Assembly (NCBI RefSeq): GCF_003286085.1
Contig: NW_020825380.1
Coordinates: forward strand, 1-64,000
Direction: 5' to 3'
DNA: 64,000 bases
Origin: Drosophila persimilis
Taxonomy: Eukaryota; Arthropoda; Insecta; Diptera; Drosophilidae
In this document: positions 1 to 10,319 of the stretch, piece by piece
How the letters are laid out: the number at the start of each line of letters is the position of its first letter
How positions within the stretch are numbered: the stretch's first letter is position 1
Notes under the pieces: generated by a model
Seen by the model: only the letters and a program-made list of their open reading frames with translations
What the model was told of the DNA's origin: nothing
Databases searched by the model: none
Translations under genes and position numbers: made by a program

Positions 1-901
1 AAGACTATAAGAGCTAGAGCAACGATGTTTTGGATCCAGACTTCTGTGATATGTCACTGCTCCAAAAATATTTCAAAACTTTGCCCCGCCCACTTCCGCC
101 CCCACAAAGGGCGAAAATCTGTGGCATCCACAATTTCGACGATACGAGAAAACTAAAAACGCAGAATCGTAGAAGATGACTATATCTTCTAGAGTGCAAA
201 ATCTGAACCAGATCGTATAATTAATACAGCCAGAATCACGAAAACAATTTCACTCTTTCTCGCTCTGTCTCACTCTAACACACAGGTTTCATGGTCGGTT
301 TTGCCAATTGCAAAATATGAGTTCAAGGATCTCAGAACCTATAAAAGCCAGAGCAACCAAATTTGGTATCCACACTCCTGTGATATCGGACCTTGACCGT
401 TTCCTGTCCAAATTTCGCCACACCCCCTTCCGCCCCCGCAAAGGACGAAAATCTGAAGCAACCACAAATCTCAGAGACTATTAAGGCTAGAGTAACCAAA
501 TTTGGTGCACACACTCCTTTAAGATGTCACTATAAAACGTATATCTCAGAATTTCGCCCCACCCCCATCCGCCCCCACAAAGGACGAAAATCTGTTGCAT
601 CCACAATATTGCAGATTTGAGAAAACTAAAAACGCAGAATCATAGATAATGACCATATCTATTAGATTGCTGAATCTGGATCAGATCAGACCATTTTTTT
701 AGCCAAAAGGAACAAATCAATTTGCAGTGGCTACGCAGCGCCTGACGTCACGCTCAGACTGATTTTCTGTCTCTCTCGCACGCACTCTTTGTCGTGTCGT
801 TAAATATTAGCGGCGTCTGCCGGAGGAGAGCCATACTGACTTAGTATCGGGTATAACCTTAGAGTTGCGGTGTCCGCAGCAACTCACAACGTTCCCCCTC
901 G
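1..901 (+). mobile_element. HINE copy A (non-autonomous Helentron, ISY/DINE-1 type), 5' end outside window
   Basis: This is the first of eleven clear HINE copies. Visible parts are the internal monomers sharing 'acaaaggacgaaaatctg', the GA/CT-rich 3' section, the subterminal AGTATCGGGTATAA at 840-855 and the terminal stem-loop GAGT-TGCGG-TGT-CCGCA-(GCA)-ACTC, followed by 'ccccctcg' before a T-run. The 5' terminal TTATACCCGATACT, seen in complete copies, lies off the window. It has no coding capacity; the ~60-80 codon ORFs across it recur in every copy only because the DNA repeats. It is inserted at a T-T site inside a minus-strand LINE gag gene. The HINE name rests on the asymmetric terminal inverted repeats, 3' palindrome and T-T site described for Helentron derivatives. 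Confidence 0.85.
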
Positions 902-2798
902 TTTTTTATTAGTTGGGTGCTTGTGGAGTGGTGGAGATCTCGCACGACGATCCGTAGCCCACGGTCACTCTTGTGCTGGTGTGTGTAGTGGCCAGTCATC
1001 GCCTCGTTGCCGTCGCCATCGCCCAGGATTGCCATGATGGCATCCCTGGTAGCCATGTCGCGGGCCTGGATACGGACACCATTGCGGCTGATGAGCTTGG
1101 TGTGATAGCTACTGTTGCCCACCCTCGGGTCCTTCTGCAGCTTGTCCAGAATGGGCATAATGTCGGGGACAGCTGGCAGAATGATGGGGGGGGGGGGGGG
1201 GGGGGAATAATTGTCGTTGGTTGGTGCTGTCGCTGCAGCATCCGAATTTGTCTGGCGTTGGGCATACTCAGGGCGGGCAGCTGGAGCAGCCCAACGCCGC
1301 CGCCGCCGCTGCTGCTGTGGGTTCCTGTGCCGCAGCTACTAGTTGCATTTGCAGGTGAGTAAGGTAGAGCTAGTGGAGCATTGGCAGGAGCAGGGGCAGG
1401 GGCGGGGGCGGGGGCAGGGGCATTTTGTGTAATTGTCCGCTGATGTTGTTGCTGTTGCTGGTTTGATTGTTGGTGATGGGGATGGTTTTGAATTTGGGGG
1501 ATATAGGATTTGCTTGCCTGTTGGTTACTTTCCCGGAGTCGTCGTTTGGCCGATGCATAATTGGCATCAAAATTGTCGTCGTCATCGTCATCAAACTCAA
1601 CAACCATAACATCACTGTCATCATCGTCATCATCATCATCCACCTCGGCGCGGACGCGCTTCAGTGGCGAACGGGCCGCTGCAGCAGAGGTGGATGGGAT
1701 ATCATCGGTATTGGCTGTGTTTGTTGCAGTTGGCTGATGCTGTTGATGTGTTTGTTGCTGCTGATGTTCCTCTGGCGTCGGTGGTGGGGGGGGTCCGCCT
1801 GTTAACATTGCTGTTAACAGGCATCGTCTGGCTGCCGACGTAATTGTAGTTGTCGTTTTTGTGTTTGATGTCGCTGTTTGTGTGCTGATGTATGTCATCA
1901 TTGTATTTGTGGTTGTGGTTGTGGTATTGGCTGTGTGCATTGCATTTGGAACCGCTGCTGTGGCCGATCGAGCGGGGTTTGTGCCATGGCTGTGGTTCGA
2001 GTTCGAACTCGCTCCCGAACGGGCACTCGAACACGAATCTTTTTTTGGCTGCTGTTCGTGCAGAGACTGGTCGAGTGCCCTCTCGTACTGTCGCTGGTAC
2101 GAGGTCGTTATCCGCTCTCTCTTTGCGCCTTCTCTCGCTCCTTGCTGTTTCCGGCTCTCTCCACACGATGCATCGGCATACGGTACATCGATACGTGTCT
2201 GTGTGTGTTGGAGTGTGGGAAGCGGAATTATTGGCGCGCTTGGTACCGCTAGGCTTGGCTTGGCTTGACATAGCGGTGCTTTGGCTGACGCCGCTGCCGC
2301 TGCCGACGCCGCCAATGCCTCAAACCGGCGACTACCGCTGCTGCTGCTGATGTTCTGCTACTGCTGCTGCTGGCGTTCCTGGGTATGGACCGCCTCCAAC
2401 CAGTCGCCGATCTGGAACTGCTCCTGGCTGGTGAGATTAGGAATGGCCGCCCAGCTGTTGGGGCAGGGCAGGTCGGGGATGGGGCTTGTGGCCGGAGTGG
2501 CGGTGATGGTGGTGTCGGCATTTGTGGTCCTCACATACCCGGTAATGGTGGCTGGAGCCGGTCCAGGAAGTGGAAGTGGAGGAAGTGCCTCCAACCAGGT
2601 GGCGGAGTCGGTGGATTGGCGTCTCAGTATCGCTGCGTTTGCCACGGTGCCGGTGGCTGCGCTGTCAGCGCTGGCTTCGCCGTCGGCGGCGCTGTCGGAG
2701 CTGGTAGTGGAAATGGCTGATTTGGGGCGATCCCTGGCTGTGACGCCGTGTGGTCCTCGTCGTCGTCGTCCTCTTCTGGCAGTGGATCCGCGTGGCAT
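902..2798 (-). pseudogene. LINE ORF1 (gag) fragment, array copy 1
   Basis: Gag-like ORF1 of a Jockey-superfamily LINE, minus strand. From the ATG at 2798 it has an arginine-rich start, then Ala/Gln/His/Thr low complexity, two Asp runs (around 1590-1640), a Pro-Ala repeat and a C-terminal block ending RIVVRDLHHSTSTQLIK. That block resembles the pre-C2HC segment before zinc knuckles in such gags. The knuckles are missing because HINE A cuts the gene. Two further breaks are an in-frame TAG inside a glutamine run at 2358-2360 and a 20-G homopolymer at about 1186-1205. The second array copy has 9 Gs there; the 11-base difference shifts the frame. No EN/RT partner in this orientation lies nearby. 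Clade within the superfamily is unresolved. Confidence 0.7.
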
Positions 2799-3041
2799 AG
2801 CTGCGCTGGATTGGCTTTGGTTGGATTTGGTAATAAATTATTCGACCGACGCGAGTGGAGTTTTTGTCAATTCAGATTGCTCTTTTTTTTCCAATATATA
2901 CCCGCTTTGGGTTGAGGGCTCTCAGTGCTCCAACTGGGGAGGGGCTGAGAGGCTGGGGTATGAGCCGCCAGCAACCAAGCGCGTTGCTTTATTAATTTCA
3001 GTTTGTGGGCAGTATATGTCTTAATATTAATATATGTACAT
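2799..3041 (-). other. 5' flank of LINE gag fragment (copy 1)
   Basis: About 240 bp upstream of the gag ATG (minus strand), reaching the start of HINE B. It is identical to 6049-6291 as far as I compared. I see no ORF or convincing promoter motif. It may be LINE 5' UTR or host flank, and the element's true 5' end cannot be placed. Confidence 0.4.
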
Positions 3042-4162
3042 TTTTATACCCGATACTCAAAATGAGTATTGGGGTATATTAGATTTGTGGTAAAAGTGGA
3101 TGTGTGTAACGTCCAGAAGGAATCGTTTCCGACCCTATAAAGTATATATATTCTTGATCAGCATCAATAGCCGAGTCGATTGAGCCCTGTCTGTCTGTCC
3201 GTCCGTCCGTCCGTCTGTCCGTCTGTCCGTCTGTCCGTCCCCTTCAGCGCCTAATGCTCAAAGACTATAAGAGCTAGAGCAACGATGTTTTGGATCCAGA
3301 CTTCTGTGATATGTCACTGCTCCAAAAATATTTCAAAACTTTGCCCCGCCCACTTCCGCCCCCACAAAGGGCGAAAATCTGTGGCATCCACAATTTCGAC
3401 GATACGAGAAAACTAAAAACGCAGAATCGTAGAAGATGACTATATCTTCTAGAGTGCAAAATCTGAACCAGATCGTATAATTAATACAGCCAGAATCACG
3501 AAAACAATTTCACTCTTTCTCGCTCTGTCTCACTCTAACACACAGGTTTCATGGTCGGTTTTGCCAATTGCAAAATATGAGTTCAAGGATCTCAGAACCT
3601 ATAAAAGCCAGAGCAACCAAATTTGGTATCCACACTCCTGTGATATCGGACCTTGACCGTTTCATGTCCAAATTTCGCCACACCCCCTTCCGCCCCCGCA
3701 AAGGACGAAAATCTGGGGATATTCACAAATCTCAAAAACTATTAAGGCTAGAGTAACCAAATTTAGTATCCGCACTCCTGTTAGATCTCACTATAAAACG
3801 TATATCTCAGAATTTCGCCCCACCCCCATCCGCCCCCACAAAGGACGAAAATCTGTTGCATCCACAATATTGCAGATTTGAGAAAACTAAAAACGCAGAA
3901 TCATAGATAATGACCATATCTATTAGATTGCTGAATCTGGATCAGATCAGACCATTTTTTTAGCCAAAAGGAACAAATCAATTTGCAGTGGCTACGCAGC
4001 GCCTGACGTCACGCTCAGACTGATTTTCTGTCTCTCTCGCACGCACTCTTTGTCGTGTCGTTAAATATTAGCGGCGTCTGCCGGAGGAGAGCCATACTGA
4101 CTTAGTATCGGGTATAACCTTAGAGTTGCGGTGTCCGCAGCAACTCACAACGTTCCCCCTCG
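3042..4162 (+). mobile_element. HINE copy B, complete (~1.12 kb), at tandem-unit junction
   Basis: Full-length copy. It starts TTATACCCGATACT at a T-run, followed at once by the small stem-loop ATACTCA-AAA-TGAGTAT. Next come a (CTGTCTGTCCGTC)n microsatellite at about 3190-3240, three diverged internal monomers, the subterminal AGTATCGGGTATAA at 4105-4118 and the terminal hairpin, ending 'ccccctcg'. The 14-bp inverted pair is terminal at the 5' end and about 50 bp internal at the 3' end. It differs from copy A mainly in a ~75-bp patch around 3715-3795 that matches copy E. Its left neighbour is the gag 5' flank and its right neighbour the truncated gag 3' end, so its flanks do not represent one simple insertion site. 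Confidence 0.88.
3190..3240 (+). repeat. CTGTCTGTCCGTCC microsatellite in HINE 5' region
   Basis: Short tetranucleotide-like array (TGTC/CGTC units) that occurs at the same place in every HINE here and varies in unit number: longer in copy B, shorter in C, D and F, and on the reverse strand at about 50916-50975, 52047-52085 and 53153-53188. Length variation at this site helps to tell copies apart. Confidence 0.85.
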
Positions 4163-6048
4163 TTTTTTATTAGTTGGGTGCTTGTGGAGTGGTGGAGATC
4201 TCGCACGACGATCCGTAGCCCACGGTCACTCTTGTGCTGGTGTGTGTAGTGGCCAGTCATCGCCTCGTTGCCGTCGCCATCGCCCAGGATTGCCATGATG
4301 GCATCCCTGGTAGCCATGTCGCGGGCCTGGATACGGACACCATTGCGGCTGATGAGCTTGGTGTGATAGCTACTGTTGCCCACCCTCGGGTCCTTCTGCA
4401 GCTTGTCCAGAATGGGCATAATGTCGGGGACAGCTGGCAGAATGATGGGGGGGGGAATAATTGTCGTTGGTTGGTGCTGTCGCTGCAGCATCCGAATTTG
4501 TCTGGCGTTGGGCATACTCAGGGCGGGCAGCTGGAGCAGCCCAACGCCGCCGCCGCCGCTGCTGCTGTGGGTTCCTGTGCCGCAGCTACTAGTTGCATTT
4601 GCAGGTGAGTAAGGTAGAGCTAGTGGAGCATTGGCAGGAGCAGGGGCAGGGGCGGGGGCGGGGGCAGGGGCATTTTGTGTAATTGTCCGCTGATGTTGTT
4701 GCTGTTGCTGGTTTGATTGTTGGTGATGGGGATGGTTTTGAATTTGGGGGATATAGGATTTGCTTGCCTGTTGGTTACTTTCCCGGAGTCGTCGTTTGGC
4801 CGATGCATAATTGGCATCAAAATTGTCGTCGTCATCGTCATCAAACTCAACAACCATAACATCACTGTCATCATCGTCATCATCATCATCCACCTCGGCG
4901 CGGACGCGCTTCAGTGGCGAACGGGCCGCTGCAGCAGAGGTGGATGGGATATCATCGGTATTGGCTGTGTTTGTTGCAGTTGGCTGATGCTGTTGATGTG
5001 TTTGTTGCTGCTGATGTTCCTCTGGCGTCGGTGGTGGGGGGGGTCCGCCTGTTAACATTGCTGTTAACAGGCATCGTCTGGCTGCCGACGTAATTGTAGT
5101 TGTCGTTTTTGTGTTTGATGTCGCTGTTTGTGTGCTGATGTATGTCATCATTGTATTTGTGGTTGTGGTTGTGGTATTGGCTGTGTGCATTGCATTTGGA
5201 ACCGCTGCTGTGGCCGATCGAGCGGGGTTTGTGCCATGGCTGTGGTTCGAGTTCGAACTCGCTCCCGAACGGGCACTCGAACACGAATCTTTTTTTGGCT
5301 GCTGTTCGTGCAGAGACTGGTCGAGTGCCCTCTCGTACTGTCGCTGGTACGAGGTCGTTATCCGCTCTCTCTTTGCGCCTTCTCTCGCTCCTTGCTGTTT
5401 CCGGCTCTCTCCACACGATGCATCGGCATACGGTACATCGATACGTGTCTGTGTGTGTTGGAGTGTGGGAAGCGGAATTATTGGCGCGCTTGGTACCGCT
5501 AGGCTTGGCTTGGCTTGACATAGCGGTGCTTTGGCTGACGCCGCTGCCGCTGCCGACGCCGCCAATGCCTCAAACCGGCGACTACCGCTGCTGCTGCTGA
5601 TGTTCTGCTACTGCTGCTGCTGGCGTTCCTGGGTATGGACCGCCTCCAACCAGTCGCCGATCTGGAACTGCTCCTGGCTGGTGAGATTAGGAATGGCCGC
5701 CCAGCTGTTGGGGCAGGGCAGGTCGGGGATGGGGCTTGTGGCCGGAGTGGCGGTGATGGTGGTGTCGGCATTTGTGGTCCTCACATACCCGGTAATGGTG
5801 GCTGGAGCCGGTCCAGGAAGTGGAAGTGGAGGAAGTGCCTCCAACCAGGTGGCGGAGTCGGTGGATTGGCGTCTCAGTATCGCTGCGTTTGCCACGGTGC
5901 CGGTGGCTGCGCTGTCAGCGCTGGCTTCGCCGTCGGCGGCGCTGTCGGAGCTGGTAGTGGAAATGGCTGATTTGGGGCGATCCCTGGCTGTGACGCCGTG
6001 TGGTCCTCGTCGTCGTCGTCCTCTTCTGGCAGTGGATCCGCGTGGCAT
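4163..6048 (-). pseudogene. LINE ORF1 (gag) fragment, array copy 2
   Basis: Second tandem copy of the gag fragment, offset 3250 bp from copy 1. From the ATG at 6048 it reads about 146 codons to a TAG at 5608-5610 inside a CAG/glutamine run, then stays open in the same frame to the HINE B junction. The frame then continues 14 codons into HINE sequence (NEGERCELLRTPQL) before a stop at 4120. The poly-G tract is 9 bases (around 4447-4455), so the frame through the pre-C2HC-like C-terminal block is intact, unlike copy 1. Composition is low-complexity apart from that block. The shared TAG implies that duplication followed the nonsense change. Zinc knuckles and ORF2 are absent. Confidence 0.72.
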
Positions 6049-6291
6049 AGCTGCGCTGGATTGGCTTTGGTTGGATTTGGTAATAAATTATTCGACCGAC
6101 GCGAGTGGAGTTTTTGTCAATTCAGATTGCTCTTTTTTTTCCAATATATACCCGCTTTGGGTTGAGGGCTCTCAGTGCTCCAACTGGGGAGGGGCTGAGA
6201 GGCTGGGGTATGAGCCGCCAGCAACCAAGCGCGTTGCTTTATTAATTTCAGTTTGTGGGCAGTATATGTCTTAATATTAATATATGTACAT
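6049..6291 (-). other. 5' flank of LINE gag fragment (copy 2)
   Basis: Duplicate of 2799-3041, ending where HINE C begins. Non-coding as far as I can see. It holds the AT-rich stretch 'taatattaatatatgtaca' against which HINEs B and C both abut, so both left junctions are the same insertion point. Confidence 0.4.
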
Positions 6292-7326
6292 TTTTATACC
6301 CGATACTCAAAATGAGTATTGGGGTATATTAGATTTGTGGTAAAAGTGGATGTGTGTAACGTCCAGAAGGAATCGTTTCCGACCCTATAAAGTATATATA
6401 TTCTTGATCAGCATCAATAGCCGAGTCGATTGAGCCCTGTCTGTCTGTCCGTCCGTCCGTCTGTCCGTCTGTCCGTCTGTCCGTCCCCTTCAGCGCCTAA
6501 TGCTCAAAGACTATAAGAGCTAGAGCAACGATGTTTTGGATCCAGACTTCTGTGATATGTCACTGCTCCAAAAATATTTCAAAACTTTGCCCCGCCCACT
6601 TCCGCCCCCACAAAGGGCGAAAATCTGTGGCATCCACAATTTCGACGATACGAGAAAACTAAAAACGCAGAATCGTAGAAGATGACTATATCTTCTAGAG
6701 TGCAAAATCTGAACCAGATCGTATAATTATTACAGCCAGAATCACGAAAACAATTTCACTCTTTCTCGCTCTGTCTCACTCTAACACACAGGTTTCATGG
6801 TCGGTTTTGCCAATTGCAAAATATGAGTTCAAGGATCTCAGAACCTATAAAAGCCAGAGCAACCAAATTTGGTATCCACACTCCTGTGATATCGGACCTT
6901 GACCGTTTCATGTCCAAATTTCGCCACACCCCCTTCCGCCCCCGCAAAGGACGAAAATCTGAGGCAACCACAAATCTCAGAGACTATTAAGGCTAGAGTA
7001 AAGGCAAAGGACGAAAATCTGTTGCATCCACAATATTGCAGATTTGAGAAAACTAAAAACGCAGAATCATAGAGAATGACCATATCTATCAGATTGCTGA
7101 GTCTGGATCAGATCACATAATTTGTATAGCCAAAAGGAACAAATCAATTTGCATTGGCTACGCAGCGCCCGACGTCACGCTCAGACTGATTTTCTGTCTC
7201 TCTCGCACGCACTCTTTGTCGTGTCGTTTAATATTAGCGGCGTCTGCCGGAGGAAAGCCATACTGACTAAGTATCGGGTATAACTGTAGAGTTGCGGTGT
7301 CCGCAGCAACTCACAACGTTCCCCCT
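6292..7326 (+). mobile_element. HINE copy C, internally deleted
   Basis: Complete termini but about 100 bp are missing around 7001: monomer 2's 3' flank ('ggctagagtaa') is joined directly to the end of monomer 3 ('aggcaaaggacgaaaatctg'). Copy D has the identical deletion, so it predates the tandem duplication of the following unit. Its left flank is the gag 5' flank and its right flank the CR1-unit leader, so it is a bridge between two unrelated arrays. Confidence 0.85.
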
Positions 7327-8808
7327 CGTTTTTGTTTGTTTTTACAATTCAACTTTAAACGACACTTAAACACACTGGTACATTTGATGGCACAATAATT
7401 TACAAACATATAAACTGCAGCAACGAAACACTTGTAACCTCGACTAGGCCCGCAGTCAGCAGGGGGGGAAAGGGAAAAAGAGAAAAAGAGAGAGACAAAA
7501 TATTCGGCACTTTGACGGAGAGACTAAACCTCGAACACGACTCGACTCCACAACGTTCACGACACGACTTTTCTTTTGGATAGAGATCCAGACTCGAGAC
7601 CACTCCACGATCGGGGCAAAAGGCTCCAAAAGTACGAATTGTCAAGAGGGTGTCAAGTGTGTGTGTGTGTGGTGTGAGTCAAGAAAGTAAAGTGGGGCCA
7701 CGCTCAAAAGTATGCTGTCTCTTCTTTGTAATTCTCCCTAACTTAAAATTTGATTTGCAATCCCCTGTGAGTTTGTCAACTTGATGTTTTGTTGGCTGTA
7801 ATGCGGTATGTGGTCTTCAGTCCCCTCTACTACCCTTGCCGCCTGCGGAGGGCAGACGACTAGGAATGTAACATGTACATGTGGGCGGGCAGTTTATAGG
7901 GGGCGTAGTTGATTTATGCGAAGACTAGCATTTTTGGCTCAATTTAGGCTGTAGTGGTGGGGTGTGGCGGCAACTGATACTGATTTGAAAATCGATTACG
8001 AAACCGATAATCAATTGTCAGCACCGTTGCCGCCGAAGATTTATCACAGATTGTAATAATTTTGTAGTGCGGTGAGAAGGGGGAAGAAGGGGTGAGGAAT
8101 AGATAAAGAGAAAAGGTAAACAATGCAGGTGCTTTGCGTGGAAAATAAGAGGAAAGACACTAAATAAAAAAGAGACAAGCACTTGCAGAAATAACAATAC
8201 AGATAAGTTGTAGACTGGAGTGGAGACGACGGAAAAACAGGTAATAAAAGAGATACTACACTGGAACAAAGACGAGACAAAACAGGTACAATTGATTTAC
8301 GTTTACAATATTACAATAAACATAACAATTTAAAATAATGTCTATATCTTTTTCTATAATTACAGGGAAGACAAGAAGCATCGGCCGGCATAGCAAAACA
8401 CAATGCTTGTAAAGACATTGCGTTGCATACCGGCCGACCCCGTCGTCCCCCCTGGTCGTCGAAATTGGCGTCATACGAAGTCGTCAGAGGTAGCTGCAAT
8501 TAGCACCTCGTCGTCGTTGTGGCTGTGGCTGCCCTCTTGGAGAGCCAGTGGCACTGGTCCGGCCACCAGCTGGGAGCCAGGAGTAGACGGCACACATATT
8601 ACTGTGGCGACACAGGTCCGGCCGCCAAAGTGAAATGGATGTGAGTGTGTGTGTGCGTCGGCAATTGTGGCCCTAATGTAGGGCGAGTGGCACTGGTCCG
8701 GCCACCAGCAGTGGGCAATGGCGGTCGATGACACGCCTACTCGAACGGCACATGTCCGGCCGCCCAAGTGTAATGGATGTGTGTGTGTGTGTGTCTGAAT
8801 GGCTGGCG
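7327..8808 (+). other. Non-coding leader of CR1-like unit 1 (gene-like, unidentified)
   Basis: About 1.5 kb between HINE C and the RT-coding segment, with no plausible long ORF on either strand. Visible parts are GA-rich blocks (7470-7500, 8080-8180), a GTGTGT tract near 7660, a run with ATCGAT and CCGATAATC elements near 7990-8015, several splice-like junctions (acag/gtaata near 8240, acag/gtacaa near 8285, ttacag/gg near 8366) and a diverged ~140-bp duplication at 8540-8800. It could be the LINE's 5' region or the promoter and 5' exons of a captured host gene. I cannot identify it. The same sequence recurs at 11348-12829 and, split, at 16142-16172 plus 21786-23182. Confidence 0.45.
8540..8800 (+). 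repeat. Diverged ~140-bp tandem duplication, GGCACTGGTCCGGCCACCAG motif
   Basis: Two imperfect units. Each begins 'tggcactggtccggccaccag' (near 8548 and 8687) and ends with 'ggccgcc(a/c)aagtg' followed by 'aatggatgtg' and a GT repeat. It recurs at +4021 in unit 2 and in unit 3. The repeated CCGGCCACC blocks are GC-rich relative to surroundings. Function unknown. Confidence 0.7.
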
Positions 8809-8869
8809 GTAAGTATTTTGAGAGCCCTTTTTAATCATATTTGTGGCTGATAAATTTTTCCTTTTCCAG
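8809..8869 (+). other. Intron-like segment before EN-RT (unit 1)
   Basis: A 61-nt segment starting GTAAGTAT and ending TTTTCCAG with a pyrimidine-rich stretch before the AG, matching Drosophila small-intron signals in size and sequence. Downstream reading begins directly at GAC CAT AGG, in frame with the endonuclease-like peptide. In unit 3 the same segment is shortened to 36 nt (23183-23218), probably too short to splice. That it is spliced is inference. Confidence 0.4.
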
Positions 8870-10319
8870 GACCATAGGTACGACTTTTTCAATGGGCTAA
8901 CGGATATTTCCCTTGTCCAAATTAATGCCGTTAAAAACATTAGGGACAGACTTCTTGACCTCGTTTTTGTTAACGATGGTTCTCTTGCTACGGTATCTAG
9001 AGCAAGCCCAATATCTCTCCCTGAAGATCCTTACCATCCAACTTTGTTGATATCACTGGAGTGTACACAATCTGGAGGTGCTGACAGTTCCATCGCTCCT
9101 TGTCACATAAAGTGTTTTCGCAAAACAAACTTTATCGATTTAGATCTACATCTCTCGCGTGTTGATTGGTCGTTTCTTTATTCATTACCGAACATAGATG
9201 CAACTGTTAACTCGTTTTATAGTTCTATTTACTCCGCCCTAAATACGTTTGTTCCAGATATCACTGTACCTGTATCGTCCAAGCCTCCCTGGTTCTCCAA
9301 GTATTTGTCATACTTAAAAAATAATAAATCCCGGCTCTATAAAAAGTACCAAAAGTCGGGCTCCACGTTGGCCTTAGCTGTATACTCCTCCGCTCGCTCT
9401 CTATTCCTTGCCGTCAATAGTCAGTGTTATAATCATTACCTTTCACAATGTAGTAGAAACTTTCGTAGTGATCCTAAAAAATTCTATTCGTTCGTTAACT
9501 CTAAGCGCAAGTCAAACGGTTTTCCTCCGTCCCTTCATTACCAGAACAAAACAGAAGCTTCTGCTGTTGGTATTGCAAATTTATTCGCTAACTTTTTCCA
9601 AACAACGTACTTGTCTCATATTTACAACGCATCCACTCCGTATCCGTACCAGCTACCTCAAGCTAACAGCATTTTTCTGCCCTTTTTCGAGGAAAGCGTT
9701 GTTCTGGAAGGTTTGTCATCTATGGACATGTCGTTTTCTGCGGGTCCAGATAAGGTACCAAGTTGCATCTTAAAACACTGTGCCCAGTCCCTTTGCAAAC
9801 CCTTGACCTTTCTCTTCAACCTCTCCTTGGAACAGTCTTGTCTCCCAGTAATTTGGAATGAGTCCTATATCATTCCGCTTCACAAAAAAGGTTCAAGATC
9901 AAACATTGAAAACTATCGCGGTATCGCAAAGCTTTCCGCCATCCCGAAGCTTCTTGAGTTCCCGGTCACCCGGCAACTTCAACATCTTTGTTGCAGCTTG
10001 ATATCTCCGTCGCAACACGGTTTTTTCAGACATCGACTAACCTTCTTGAGTTTTCTAACCTAATCCACCGTGGTTTTCAAATTGGTTTGCAGACGGATGT
10101 AGTTTTTATTGACTTCAGCAAGGCATTCGATTCTGTGAACCATGCTCTGCTTATTCACAAGCTCTCTTTATTAGGGTTCCCAACGAATCTTCTAGATTGG
10201 ATTTTGTCCTATCTCTCTAACCGTACTCAACGTGTTTTGTTTTCTAACGTGTTGTCAAATACTGTAAATGTTACTTCAGGTGTGCCACAGGGAAGTCATC
10301 TGGGCCCGCTTCTGTTCAT
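8870..10319 (+). pseudogene. CR1/Jockey-like LINE ORF2, EN C-terminus and RT 5' part, unit 1
   Basis: Reads the end of an AP-endonuclease-like domain (LLDLVFVND, then an Asp/His-containing block), a linker (PPWFSKYLSYLKNNKSRLYKKY) and RT core motifs up to DFSKAFDSVNHALL and SGVPQGSHLGPLLFI. It is cut exactly there by HINE D, before the YADD box. A reading frame runs from the intron-like segment to 10063. A 10-bp deletion near 10037 (relative to units 2 and 3) then shifts the frame, and the rest is read at 9988-10344 in another frame. Unit 1 keeps the 10 bp near 9667 that units 2 and 3 lack. The EN N-terminus is absent upstream. The missing RT 3' half resembles 44463-45375. Confidence 0.78.

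Noticed and set aside
1861-2350. Several overlapping plus-strand ORFs of 120-150 codons opposite the gag fragment
   Set aside because: Cys/Trp/Leu-rich shadows of a low-complexity gag on the other strand, duplicated with the unit; no domain.
3190-3240. Short repeats considered as a CRISPR-like array
   Set aside because: TGTC/CGTC microsatellite without spacers, in a eukaryotic transposon.
3274-3459. 61-codon minus-strand ORF (MHSRRYSHLLRFCVF...) repeated at 14, 3274, 6520, 10541, 15277 and 24898
   Set aside because: It recurs only because HINE DNA repeats. It covers non-coding monomer 1, has no domain, and other HINE copies break it.
8843-8870. Start codon for the unit-1 EN-RT frame at 8843
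   Set aside because: It is a GTG inside the intron-like segment. Unit 3 lacks this stretch, so it is not a credible translation start.
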